Source: an uncultured Bacteroides sp.
Lineage (GTDB): Bacteria; Bacteroidota; Bacteroidia; Bacteroidales; Bacteroidaceae
NCBI GenBank assembly: GCA_902388495.1
Contig: CABMPP010000057.1
Coordinates: 1-8,895, forward strand
Direction of reading: 5' to 3'
Length of the DNA: 8,895 nucleotides
Positions 1-5,792 of the stretch are shown one piece after another (position 1 is the first letter of the stretch; each line of letters begins with the position of its first letter). A program made the position numbers and the translations under genes. The notes under the pieces are model-generated. The model was not told the DNA's origin. It did not search any database and worked only from the letters and a program-made list of their open reading frames with translations.

Positions 1-2
1 CC

Positions 3-10
3 TATATTTG
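3..10 (+). promoter_or_regulatory. Possible Bacteroides-type -7 promoter element
   Basis: The octamer TATATTTG matches the Bacteroides -7 consensus TAnnTTTG. The matching -33 TTG would lie outside the window, so the element rests on one motif. Transcription would start near base 15, leaving a leader of about 180 bases before the pirin gene. Six fixed bases match by chance a few times in a window of this size, so support is weak. Confidence 0.35.
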
Positions 11-20
11 CAGCGTCCAA

Positions 21-34
21 TAAACGAACGTTTA
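21..34. repeat. 14-base palindrome in the pirin leader
   Basis: TAAACG and CGTTTA form a perfect inverted repeat separated by AA. The site falls just downstream of the start expected from the TATATTTG element at 3-10, where a repressor site could sit. The rest of the leader up to 193 is rich in C and poor in G (for example bases 41-57 and 80-135). I see no gene, hairpin terminator or recognisable riboswitch in it. A function as operator is inference. Confidence 0.3.
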
Positions 35-193
35 ATGAACGCCCCGCCCGCCCTACTCCATTCATTCATAACAGCTTATCCCTCCCCAATCTGTCCGTCA
101 CCGTCAATAGGCCAATCTTCACCACCCCAAGAACTTTCCGACACTCTTTTTGTTATATACATACAAACCATTTAAAAAGAAAGGAAATAGATT

Positions 194-898
194 ATGAAAA
201 AAGTAATAGACAAAGCCGATAGCAGAGGACATTCTCTATACGACTGGCTGGACAGCCACCATACATTCAGTTTCGACGAATATTACAACGCCCACCGCAT
301 GAACTTCGGTGCCCTGCGTGTATTGAACGACGACCGCGTTGCTCCGGGCAAAGGTTTCGGAACCCATCCGCACAAGAATATGGAAATCATCTCCATCCCC
401 TTGAAAGGAAAACTGAAACACGGTGACAGCCAGCAGAACAGCCGCGTCATCACCCCGGGTGACATACAGACCATGAGTGCCGGCACAGGCATCTACCACA
501 GCGAGATGAACGGCAGCACCACCGAACCGGTGGAATTCCTGCAAATCTGGGTAATGCCCGAAAAGCTGGGCACACAGCCCGCCTATCAGGACTTCGACGT
601 CCGCCCCCTGCTGCGCAAGAACGAAATGGCGCTCATCGTATCGCCCGACGGCGATGCTCCCGCCCGGTTGTTGCAACAAACCTGGTTCTCCATCGGCGAG
701 ATAGAAGCCGGAAAGAAGATAGGCTACCACCTGCACCAGTCGCACGCCGGTGTCTACATCTTCGTGATAGAAGGTGAAGTGAAAGTAGACGATACCGTGC
801 TCTCGCGCCGCGACGGCATGGGCGTGTACGAAACCAACAGTTTCGAGTTGGAAACGCTGAAAGACTCGCATATTCTCTTCATAGAAGTGCCTATGTAA
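194..898 (+). CDS. Pirin family protein (YhhW-type bicupin)
   Basis: This is a 234-residue cytoplasmic protein of the pirin family, close to the usual length for bacterial pirins of the YhhW type. The N-terminal cupin (about residues 1-125) carries the four expected metal ligands: H58 and H60 in the GTHPH stretch, and H102 and E104 in YHSE. In E. coli YhhW the same His/His/His/Glu set binds a metal and supports quercetin 2,3-dioxygenase activity in vitro. A second cupin (about 145-234) lacks a comparable ligand set, as in its relatives. The opening WLDSHHTFSF segment is also typical. The natural substrate of bacterial pirins is uncertain, so the enzymatic name should be treated as a family label. 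The start is preceded by a purine-rich AAAGGAAA stretch. It is the first gene of the plus-strand run; 82 bases separate it from the next gene, with no clear terminator. Confidence 0.93.
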   Translation: MKKVIDKADSRGHSLYDWLDSHHTFSFDEYYNAHRMNFGALRVLNDDRVAPGKGFGTHPHKNMEIISIPLKGKLKHGDSQQNSRVITPGDIQTMSAGTGIYHSEMNGSTTEPVEFLQIWVMPEKLGTQPAYQDFDVRPLLRKNEMALIVSPDGDAPARLLQQTWFSIGEIEAGKKIGYHLHQSHAGVYIFVIEGEVKVDDTVLSRRDGMGVYETNSFELETLKDSHILFIEVPM

Positions 899-980
899 AG
901 CGCTTTTACATAAAATAACAGCTTAAACCGGAAGTTTGTGTAGCGTTTTTCGTAATATTGCGCTATAATTCAATCCGTAA

Positions 981-1712
981 ATGAAACTTGATTACATCTA
1001 CCATAGCGGCTTCGCGATTGAAGCGGACGGAGTGACGGTCATTATCGATTACTACAAGGACTCCTCGGAAGAGGTGTACAACCGGGGTATCGTACACGAT
1101 CGTCTCTTGGAAAGACCGGGCGTACTCTATGTACTCTGCTCCCATTTCCATCCCGACCACTTCAGTCGCGAAGTTCTTTCATGGAAGGCCCTGCGCCCCG
1201 ACATACACTATATCTTCTCCAAAGATATCCTGAAGCACCGCCGTGCTTCGGCAGAAGATGCCACCTACATCAACAAAGGCGATACGTATGAAGACGGGAA
1301 TATCCGCATCCGGGCATTCGGCTCCACCGACGTGGGCATCTCCTTCCTGATAGACCTGCAAGGCCGACGCCTGTTCCATGCCGGCGACCTGAACAACTGG
1401 CATTGGAGCGAAGAGTCCACCCCGCAGGAGATACGCAAGGCCGAAGGCGACTTCCTGGCCGAAGTGAAACTGCTGCAACAAGCAGCACCGGCGGTAGACG
1501 TAGCCATGTTTCCCGTAGACAGCCGCATCGGAAAAGATTATATGCGAGGGGCCGAACAATTCGTGGAACGGATAAAAACCACTATCTTTGTCCCCATGCA
1601 CTTCAGTGAAGATTATCAGGGAGGAAATGCGTTCAGGCAGTTTGCCGAAGCCAAAGGCTGCCGTTTCCTCACCATCGGCCACCGGGGTGAAAGTTTCGAT
1701 ATTACTAAATAA
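981..1712 (+). CDS. MBL-fold metallo-hydrolase, UlaG-like
   Basis: The 243-residue product has the metallo-beta-lactamase fold signature. The HxHxDH motif is at H55, H57, D59 and H60. Further ligands come from the FHAGD segment (H133, D136) and from H207 in PMHF. FHAGD and the compact size place it in the UlaG/UPF0173-like branch (Lactamase_B_3), not with glyoxalase II or true beta-lactamases: there is no signal peptide and no C-terminal glyoxalase II domain. It should be a cytoplasmic, probably two-metal hydrolase. UlaG itself opens L-ascorbate-6-phosphate lactone, but nothing here identifies the substrate. A weak promoter is possible upstream (TAATATTG at 953-960, one mismatch to TAnnTTTG, no well-spaced -33). 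The next gene starts 11 bases after the stop, so the two are very likely cotranscribed. Confidence 0.9.
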   Translation: MKLDYIYHSGFAIEADGVTVIIDYYKDSSEEVYNRGIVHDRLLERPGVLYVLCSHFHPDHFSREVLSWKALRPDIHYIFSKDILKHRRASAEDATYINKGDTYEDGNIRIRAFGSTDVGISFLIDLQGRRLFHAGDLNNWHWSEESTPQEIRKAEGDFLAEVKLLQQAAPAVDVAMFPVDSRIGKDYMRGAEQFVERIKTTIFVPMHFSEDYQGGNAFRQFAEAKGCRFLTIGHRGESFDITK

Positions 1713-1723
1713 AACATACCATT

Positions 1724-2941
1724 ATGAAAAATCTTACACAACTTCTTATGGCACTATTCTGCCTCTGCATGCCTGCCATGCTGTATGCACAAAACGATAA
1801 AGACGATGACGATGATGATGACAGCAGATACCTGGTCGGAGCTGTTCCCGAAGTGGACGGTAAAGTAGTGTTCACCAAGGAATTCAGTATCCCGGGCATG
1901 TCGCAGGACGAAGTCTTCGAACGCGTATACAACTGGATGGAAGCACGTCTGAAGAAGAACGAGAACAACAGCCGCATCGTATTCTCCGACAAGGAGAAAG
2001 GACAGATAGTAGGTACGGGCGACGAATGGATTGTATTCGCTTCCAGCGCCTTGTCACTGGACCGCACAAAAATAACTTATCAGCTCACCGTCACCTGTCA
2101 ACCGGAAAAGTGTGTGCTCGAAGTGGAGAAAGTGCGCTACAGCTACCGTGAAGGAAAGGAAAAATATACTGCCGAAGAATGGATAACCGATAAGTATGCA
2201 CTGAACAAGGCACAGACCAAGCTGGTGCGCGGCCTCGCCAAGTGGCGCAGAAAAACCGTGGACTTTGTAGACGATCTGGCTGCAGGTGTAGCCGAAGCAC
2301 TCAGTGCCACTACCGCCAAAGAAGCTCCTGTGAAAGAAAAGAAAGTAGAAAAGGCGGTTGTCAACTCCGGCCCGATTGTTATCACTCCGAAGAAACAAGT
2401 TACGGTAGAAGCTCCTAAGGCTGTTGAAAATGCTGCCGCTGCGAAGTCACAAGCTGTAACGGTTGTTGTACCGGCCACTCCTATTACTCCGGCCACTCCG
2501 GTTGAACCGGCTGAAAAGGCAGTTCCTGCCGAAACAGTAACTCCTGCTCCGGTAGCTGTCGCAGCCCCTGCCGCTACCAGCCAGACGCAAGGTTATAAGG
2601 AAGTAGCTCCTGCGCAACTGTCGGCCGATGTCATTCAGACAGGCGCAGGCAAGCTGGTTATTGTAATCGGCGAAGAGCCTTTCAACATGACTATGATGAC
2701 TGCCAATGCCGGCGGTTCACTGGGTAAAGTCAGCGGCAAACCGGTTATCTTCAGCATCTTGTCGCCCGACCAGCCGTATGAACAAATGGAAAAAGCAGAA
2801 AACTATACCATCCGCTTCTACCCCACCGGCAAGACGGAGCCTACCGTAATTCTGGAATGCAAGAAGCTCCCATCGCCCGCAGCAATGGAAGGCATGCCAC
2901 GTACTTATGTAGGGGAAATCCTGAAAGCGATGGTTAAATAA
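1724..2941 (+). CDS. Secreted DUF4468-domain protein with Asp-rich N-terminus and Ala/Pro linker
   Basis: The protein has 405 residues and no known enzymatic role. Residues 1-22 form a signal peptide with probable signal peptidase I cleavage after LYA. No Cys sits in a good lipobox, so a lipoprotein is unlikely. The mature N-terminus then carries an acidic run (D25, then D27-D33). Residues about 45-180 fit DUF4468, a Bacteroidota domain of envelope proteins, with the typical FSKEF-like opening (VVFTKEF), a GTGDEW-like strand and a closing amphipathic helix. Residues about 196-300 are a low-complexity Ala/Pro/Val/Thr/Lys linker with a PATPIT/PATPVE near-repeat. A compact C-terminal segment (about 298-405) has strand-like stretches (KLVIVIG, PVIFSIL, YTIRFYP) that I do not recognise. 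The linker favours T-ending codons for Ala, Pro and Val, unlike the flanking domains. It lies between the hydrolase and the VOC gene in one run. Confidence 0.85.
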   Translation: MKNLTQLLMALFCLCMPAMLYAQNDKDDDDDDDSRYLVGAVPEVDGKVVFTKEFSIPGMSQDEVFERVYNWMEARLKKNENNSRIVFSDKEKGQIVGTGDEWIVFASSALSLDRTKITYQLTVTCQPEKCVLEVEKVRYSYREGKEKYTAEEWITDKYALNKAQTKLVRGLAKWRRKTVDFVDDLAAGVAEALSATTAKEAPVKEKKVEKAVVNSGPIVITPKKQVTVEAPKAVENAAAAKSQAVTVVVPATPITPATPVEPAEKAVPAETVTPAPVAVAAPAATSQTQGYKEVAPAQLSADVIQTGAGKLVIVIGEEPFNMTMMTANAGGSLGKVSGKPVIFSILSPDQPYEQMEKAENYTIRFYPTGKTEPTVILECKKLPSPAAMEGMPRTYVGEILKAMVK

Positions 2942-2984
2942 TGAACCATAAATACTTTAATTGAACCCATAAATAACTGAATTG
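2942..2984 (+). repeat. Imperfect tandem repeat, two copies of about 21 bases
   Basis: Two nearly identical segments, 2942-2963 and 2962-2984, begin TGAACC(C)ATAAATA and end in AATTG. They differ by two small insertions and a few substitutions, with a period of about 20. The pair nearly fills the 47-base gap between the DUF4468 gene and the VOC gene. It may be a small slippage duplication or a doubled binding site; the sequence alone does not decide. Confidence 0.6.
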
Positions 2985-2988
2985 TACA

Positions 2989-3363
2989 ATGGAGATAAAA
3001 AGTAAATTCGATCATTTCAATATCAATGTCACCAACCTGGAACGTAGCATCGAGTTCTACGAAAAGGCACTGGGACTGAAAGAACACCATAGGAAAGAGT
3101 CGTCCGACGGCTCTTTCACCCTGGTTTACCTCACAGACGGCAGCACCGGCTTCTTGCTGGAACTGACTTGCCTGAAAGATCATCCGCAGGCCTATGAACT
3201 GGGAGAAAACGAAAGCCATCTTTGCTTTCGCGTAGCCGGCGATTATGATGCGATACGCCAATATCACAAAGAAAACGGCTGGGTATGTTTTGAGAACAAA
3301 GCCATGGGGCTGTACTTCATCAACGACCCGGACGATTATTGGATTGAGGTATTACCTCTCTAA
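2989..3363 (+). CDS. VOC family protein, glyoxalase I-like
   Basis: This 124-residue protein belongs to the vicinal oxygen chelate superfamily and matches the lactoylglutathione lyase (GloA) pattern. The four metal ligands of glyoxalase I are in the expected places: H9 in FDHFNINV, E58 in LLEL, H77 in ESHLCF and E120 in DYWIEVLPL. The PDDYWIEV ending and the paired beta-alpha-beta-beta-beta modules are typical, and the length is normal. In Bacteroides, which generally lack glutathione, the thiol substrate is uncertain, so activity on methylglyoxal hemithioacetals is a family-based guess. The gene follows DUF4468 after a 47-base gap holding a short tandem repeat. No signal peptide is visible, so the protein is cytoplasmic. 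Confidence 0.9.
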   Translation: MEIKSKFDHFNINVTNLERSIEFYEKALGLKEHHRKESSDGSFTLVYLTDGSTGFLLELTCLKDHPQAYELGENESHLCFRVAGDYDAIRQYHKENGWVCFENKAMGLYFINDPDDYWIEVLPL

Positions 3364-3424
3364 AAGGGGGTGTAAAAAACTCTTAATCCGTGCCTAAAAT
3401 CATATCATTAAAACTAATAACAGT

Positions 3425-3610
3425 ATGAGTATAGAAGAAGCAATGATGGGCGGAATCGTCTTCAAAGGTAAAAAAGACAAGCCGAAAGAAGAAAACAAGG
3501 TAAAGACCAAAGCCAAAAAGAAAACCTACATCACCGGTCAGCACGGTTCCGCCTCCTCCAAGATGAAAGCGGAAATTCGTCGTAAACGCGCTAACAGACA
3601 TAAGAAATGA
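3425..3610 (+). CDS. Small, strongly basic protein of unknown function
   Basis: This 61-residue protein is not recognised. It contains 16 Lys and 4 Arg against 6 acidic residues, a net charge near +14. It has a short hydrophobic N-terminal patch (AMMGGIVF), a lysine-rich middle (residues 14-33) and a basic, probably helical tail (46-61, ending RRKRANRHKK). It has no Cys, no signal peptide and no membrane segment. The composition resembles ribosomal-protein tails or other RNA-binding peptides, but that is inference. The reading frame is supported by the 4-base ATGA overlap of its stop with the methyltransferase start, which implies translational coupling. The upstream gap (3364-3424) has no convincing promoter, so it is probably transcribed with the VOC gene. 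Confidence 0.75.
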   Translation: MSIEEAMMGGIVFKGKKDKPKEENKVKTKAKKKTYITGQHGSASSKMKAEIRRKRANRHKK

Positions 3611-4344
3611 TAAGTACCGACCTGCTCCCGGCCGATAAAGACCCGATGGGCGCCGCCATAGCCGACTACTTCGAGCATCACAAGGCCGACCGCCTCCGGG
3701 TATTCTCTTCGCAATTCGACGAAGACGAAATACCCGTCAAGGAACTGTTCCGCACAGAGAAGCAAATGCCTCTGCTGGAACGTACCGCCCTACAGCTTGC
3801 AACGGGAAAGATACTGGATGTAGGTGCCGGCAGCGGTTGCCACAGCCTCGCCCTTCAAGAAGCCGATAAAGATGTGCATGCCATCGACATTTCCCCGCTG
3901 TCGGTGGAAGTAATGAAACAGCGCGGCGTGCAGCACGCCACGCAAACCAATCTGTTCGACGAACGGTTCTACGAGTCTTATGATACAATCCTTATGTTGA
4001 TGAACGATTCCGGCATTATCGGAAAGTTGGAGAATCTTCCTGCTTTCTTCCTGAAGATGAAACAACTGTTACGCCCGCATGGCTGCATCCTTATGGATTC
4101 CAGCGACCTGCGTTATCTGTTCGAAGAAGAAGACGGAAGTTATGTCATCGACCTTGCCGGAGATTATTACGGGGAAGTGGACTTCCAGATGCAATACAAA
4201 GATATTCAAGGAGATTCCTTCGACTGGCTGTACATTGACTTCCAAACACTCAGCCTCTATGCTGCGGAAAATGGATTCAAAGCAGAGATGATAAAGGAAG
4301 GAAAGCATTACGATTATCTTGCCAAACTATCACTGCAAGTATAG
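3607..4344 (+). CDS. Class I SAM-dependent methyltransferase
   Basis: The 245-residue product has the Rossmann-fold methyltransferase pattern. Motif I is ILDVGAGSGCHS (D71 to G77 bind the SAM methionine part). The acidic end of strand 2 is D94 in HAIDIS, which should hold the ribose hydroxyls. DTILMLMNDSG (126-136) fits the motif IV strand, and LLRPHGCILMDSSD (154-167) is the usual later strand-turn. An N-terminal 60-residue extension (about 1-60) caps the fold. The substrate cannot be told from sequence; rRNA, protein and small-molecule enzymes share this core. The start overlaps the stop of the basic 61-residue protein by 4 bases, so the two are probably made together. It is the last gene of the plus-strand run and is followed within 10 bases by the first of two hairpins. 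Confidence 0.88.
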   Translation: MISTDLLPADKDPMGAAIADYFEHHKADRLRVFSSQFDEDEIPVKELFRTEKQMPLLERTALQLATGKILDVGAGSGCHSLALQEADKDVHAIDISPLSVEVMKQRGVQHATQTNLFDERFYESYDTILMLMNDSGIIGKLENLPAFFLKMKQLLRPHGCILMDSSDLRYLFEEEDGSYVIDLAGDYYGEVDFQMQYKDIQGDSFDWLYIDFQTLSLYAAENGFKAEMIKEGKHYDYLAKLSLQV

Positions 4345-4347
4345 ATG

Positions 4348-4389
4348 AAAAAAACAGATCATCTGTTCAGTGCAAACAGATGATCTGTT
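4348..4389 (-). terminator. Hairpin plus U-tract, terminator for the TlpA-like gene
   Basis: Two 15-base arms (4353-4367 and 4375-4389) are perfect inverted repeats around a 7-base loop. On the minus strand the stem runs into the complement of A7 at 4348-4354, giving a U-tract: a classic intrinsic terminator for the minus-strand genes. Each arm is itself a palindrome (AACAGAT-N-ATCTGTT), so alternative smaller hairpins or a cruciform are possible. It ends three bases short of the methyltransferase stop. Confidence 0.8.
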
Positions 4390-4395
4390 AAGGGT

Positions 4396-4435
4396 AAACG
4401 CATCATCTATCTGCCCTCAACAGATAATGCGTTTT
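4396..4435 (+). terminator. Second hairpin, likely terminator for the plus-strand run
   Basis: AAACGCAT (4396-4403) pairs with ATGCGTTT (4427-4434). Inside it TATCTG (4408-4413) pairs with CAGATA (4421-4426), with CATC bulged on one side. On the plus strand the stem is followed by only a short T-run (4432-4435), so it is weaker than its neighbour as a U-tract terminator. Placement after the methyltransferase supports the assignment. It repeats the AACAGAT word found in the first hairpin. Confidence 0.6.
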
Positions 4436-4452
4436 GAACGATTAGATCATTC

Positions 4453-4989
4453 CTATTCCGAAAGCATTTCATTAATCTTCTTCACCAAAGAAGCAAACTC
4501 TTCGGGGTTGTACAAGCGTGTCAGCATTACGATACGGCCTTCTTTATCAATCAGCACATTACGCGTAATACCTGCCTCACGAATGGCATACTTTGCAAAG
4601 ATATCCGCTCCCGGGTCCAATCCCAAAGGATAAGTTATTTTGGTAGATTTGCCAAAAGCAATCACCTTCTCCAACGGTTCATCGCGGTCAATACCCATCA
4701 GCACAAAATCAGGATTAGATTTATGCTTCAACCAGATATCCTTTTCAATAAAAGGCATCTCCTTGCGGCATACGCCACACCAACTTGCAGTGAACTGCAA
4801 CATCACCACCTTGCCACGAAGTTCAGAAAGCGTAACACTCTTGCCATCCGTCAACTTCATTGTAAAATCGGGAGCCATCTCTCCTACCTTCACAATATAA
4901 CCGGTGCTGTCTGCTGCGACTTCCTGCGCCATACCTGCCATGCTACATACAGTAAGCAGGCAGAAAAACAGAAATCTTACTTGTTTCAT
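4453..4989 (-). CDS. Periplasmic TlpA/ResA-like thioredoxin-fold protein
   Basis: With the ATG at 4989 the protein has 178 residues; the longer frame would need a TTG start and adds only three residues. Residues 1-21 form a signal peptide with probable cleavage after AGMA, so the protein acts in the periplasm. The TlpA-like fold follows: APDFTMKLTDGKSVTLSELRGK (39-60), then FTASWCGVC with the redox pair C71 and C74. A central insertion (about 82-135) and the strand NVLIDKEGRIV (144-154) complete the fold. The family's role is thiol-disulfide exchange, as in cytochrome maturation or reduction of secreted proteins. Unusually, the cis-proline expected just before the RNVLID strand is Thr (T142, codon ACG), giving GITRNVLID instead of the usual IPRNVLID-like segment. 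It lies 51 bases downstream of higA with no terminator between, so cotranscription with higBA is possible. Confidence 0.9.
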   Translation of the reverse strand: MKQVRFLFFCLLTVCSMAGMAQEVAADSTGYIVKVGEMAPDFTMKLTDGKSVTLSELRGKVVMLQFTASWCGVCRKEMPFIEKDIWLKHKSNPDFVLMGIDRDEPLEKVIAFGKSTKITYPLGLDPGADIFAKYAIREAGITRNVLIDKEGRIVMLTRLYNPEEFASLVKKINEMLSE

Positions 4990-5040
4990 CTTATACAAAT
5001 ATTCTTTTAAAAATGCTTTGTTCTAATCATGTTCTGCCAA

Positions 5041-5352
5041 TCATAAAAATGTAGGGGTAAACTCAATACCCAAAGCACGAGCAATACGAAAAAAACTCGA
5101 AACTTGAATATCTGATTCACCTTTTTCTACACGGGCAATATAGCTTCTTGCTGTACCAACTTTCTCTGCCAACTCTTGTTGAGTTAGCTTTAACTCTTTC
5201 CGGCGGTCCCGCAATATCTCACCATAGTACCATGCAATCGACTTTTCATGGAAAGTGGCTCGAGATTCCGTTCCAGCTTCTCCATATTTCTTATCCAGTA
5301 GCTCACCTGCTGTATGCAACCTTGCTAACTTGTTTTCATCTAACTTTCTCAT
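5041..5352 (-). CDS. higA: HigA-like antitoxin, Xre-family helix-turn-helix
   Basis: This is a 103-residue antitoxin of the HigA type. The C-terminal half is a Xre/HTH_3 DNA-binding domain (about 46-100): LRDRRKELKLTQQELAEKVG, then ARSYIARVEKGES, then a third helix ending ARALGIEFTP. The N-terminal 45 residues are the likely toxin-contacting part. The start overlaps the stop of the toxin gene by 4 bases (ATGA), so the two should be made in a coupled way. Toxin first, antitoxin second is the HigBA order. The protein should neutralise HigB and repress its own promoter; a palindrome at 5723-5740 is the candidate operator. No own promoter was found. Confidence 0.9.
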   Translation of the reverse strand: MRKLDENKLARLHTAGELLDKKYGEAGTESRATFHEKSIAWYYGEILRDRRKELKLTQQELAEKVGTARSYIARVEKGESDIQVSSFFRIARALGIEFTPTFL

Positions 5353-5714
5353 AACTCAAAATCCTCCAATATCTGTTTAGCAATCTTTATTTGTTTACTA
5401 TAGTCTTTGGTTGATTTCTTTAGGAAACCATTCAAAAGCAATATTTTCTTTGAAAGAATGATATTATCATCATCAACAGCAAAAAGAATAGTTCTATATT
5501 CATTGGTACTAACAGATACCCGCATCTCATACAAATCTGTATTCTCTAAATGTTTCACAAACTTAGTGCTAAGTACATATTCGGTTCGGATAATATCCAT
5601 TGTATGCTCAAACTTAATCTTTGCCTTGTCTTGCAACTTTTCATAAAACTCTATAAACTCATCCGAGAAATACAATTCACGTATATCACTATCTTTTTTA
5701 TTTGTTGCTTTCAT
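5349..5714 (-). CDS. higB: HigB-like toxin, RelE/ParE superfamily (Gp49-like)
   Basis: With the ATG at 5714 the protein has 121 residues, normal for the Gp49-like branch of RelE-fold toxins. Visible family marks are LYEMRVS (61-67), EYRTILFAVDDD (72-83) and LLLNGFLKKSTKD (92-104), followed by a C-terminal helix. HigB toxins of this branch are ribosome-dependent mRNA interferases that cut translated mRNA; this activity is inferred from the family. A longer frame needs a TTG start that would lie inside the promoter, so ATG 5714 is preferred. The gene is AT-rich: two 60-base lines I counted (5401-5460 and 5521-5580) are about 28% and 32% GC, against about 62% in a line of the hydrolase gene. This suggests separate ancestry. 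The promoter ends about 4 bases before the ATG, so the mRNA may be nearly leaderless. Confidence 0.88.
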   Translation of the reverse strand: MKATNKKDSDIRELYFSDEFIEFYEKLQDKAKIKFEHTMDIIRTEYVLSTKFVKHLENTDLYEMRVSVSTNEYRTILFAVDDDNIILSKKILLLNGFLKKSTKDYSKQIKIAKQILEDFEL

Positions 5715-5718
5715 TCTG

Positions 5719-5749
5719 CAAATGTAACTAATTGGATACAAACAAGCAA
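5719..5749 (-). promoter_or_regulatory. higBA promoter, Bacteroides type
   Basis: On the minus strand TACATTTG (5726-5719) matches TAnnTTTG exactly, and a TTG (5749-5747) lies 20 bases upstream. This spacing equals that of the feo promoter. Only four bases separate the element from the higB ATG. Confidence 0.65.
5723..5740. promoter_or_regulatory. Candidate HigA operator palindrome
   Basis: The 18-base site has the form TGTAnCnAATTnGnTACA: 14 of 18 positions are symmetrical around AATT. It covers the start of the -7 element and most of the spacer of the higBA promoter, where a bound repressor would block RNA polymerase. HigA proteins commonly bind such palindromes at their own promoters. That HigA binds here is inference. 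Confidence 0.5.
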
Positions 5750-5792
5750 GAAGAACATAAACTCTTTGTATATCTTTTATCTATTATCTATA

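Noticed and set aside
236..871. 211-codon minus-strand frame opposite the pirin gene
   Set aside because: It is a shadow of the pirin coding sequence; the plus-strand product has all four metal ligands.
1218..4603. Further matches to the -7 element inside genes (for example near 1218, 1583, 3463, 4198 and 4596)
   Set aside because: They lack a TTG at 19-20 bases and lie within coding sequence. Such matches are expected by chance.
4990..4998. TTG start three codons upstream for the TlpA-like protein
   Set aside because: The ATG at 4989 gives a standard signal peptide beginning MKQVRF.
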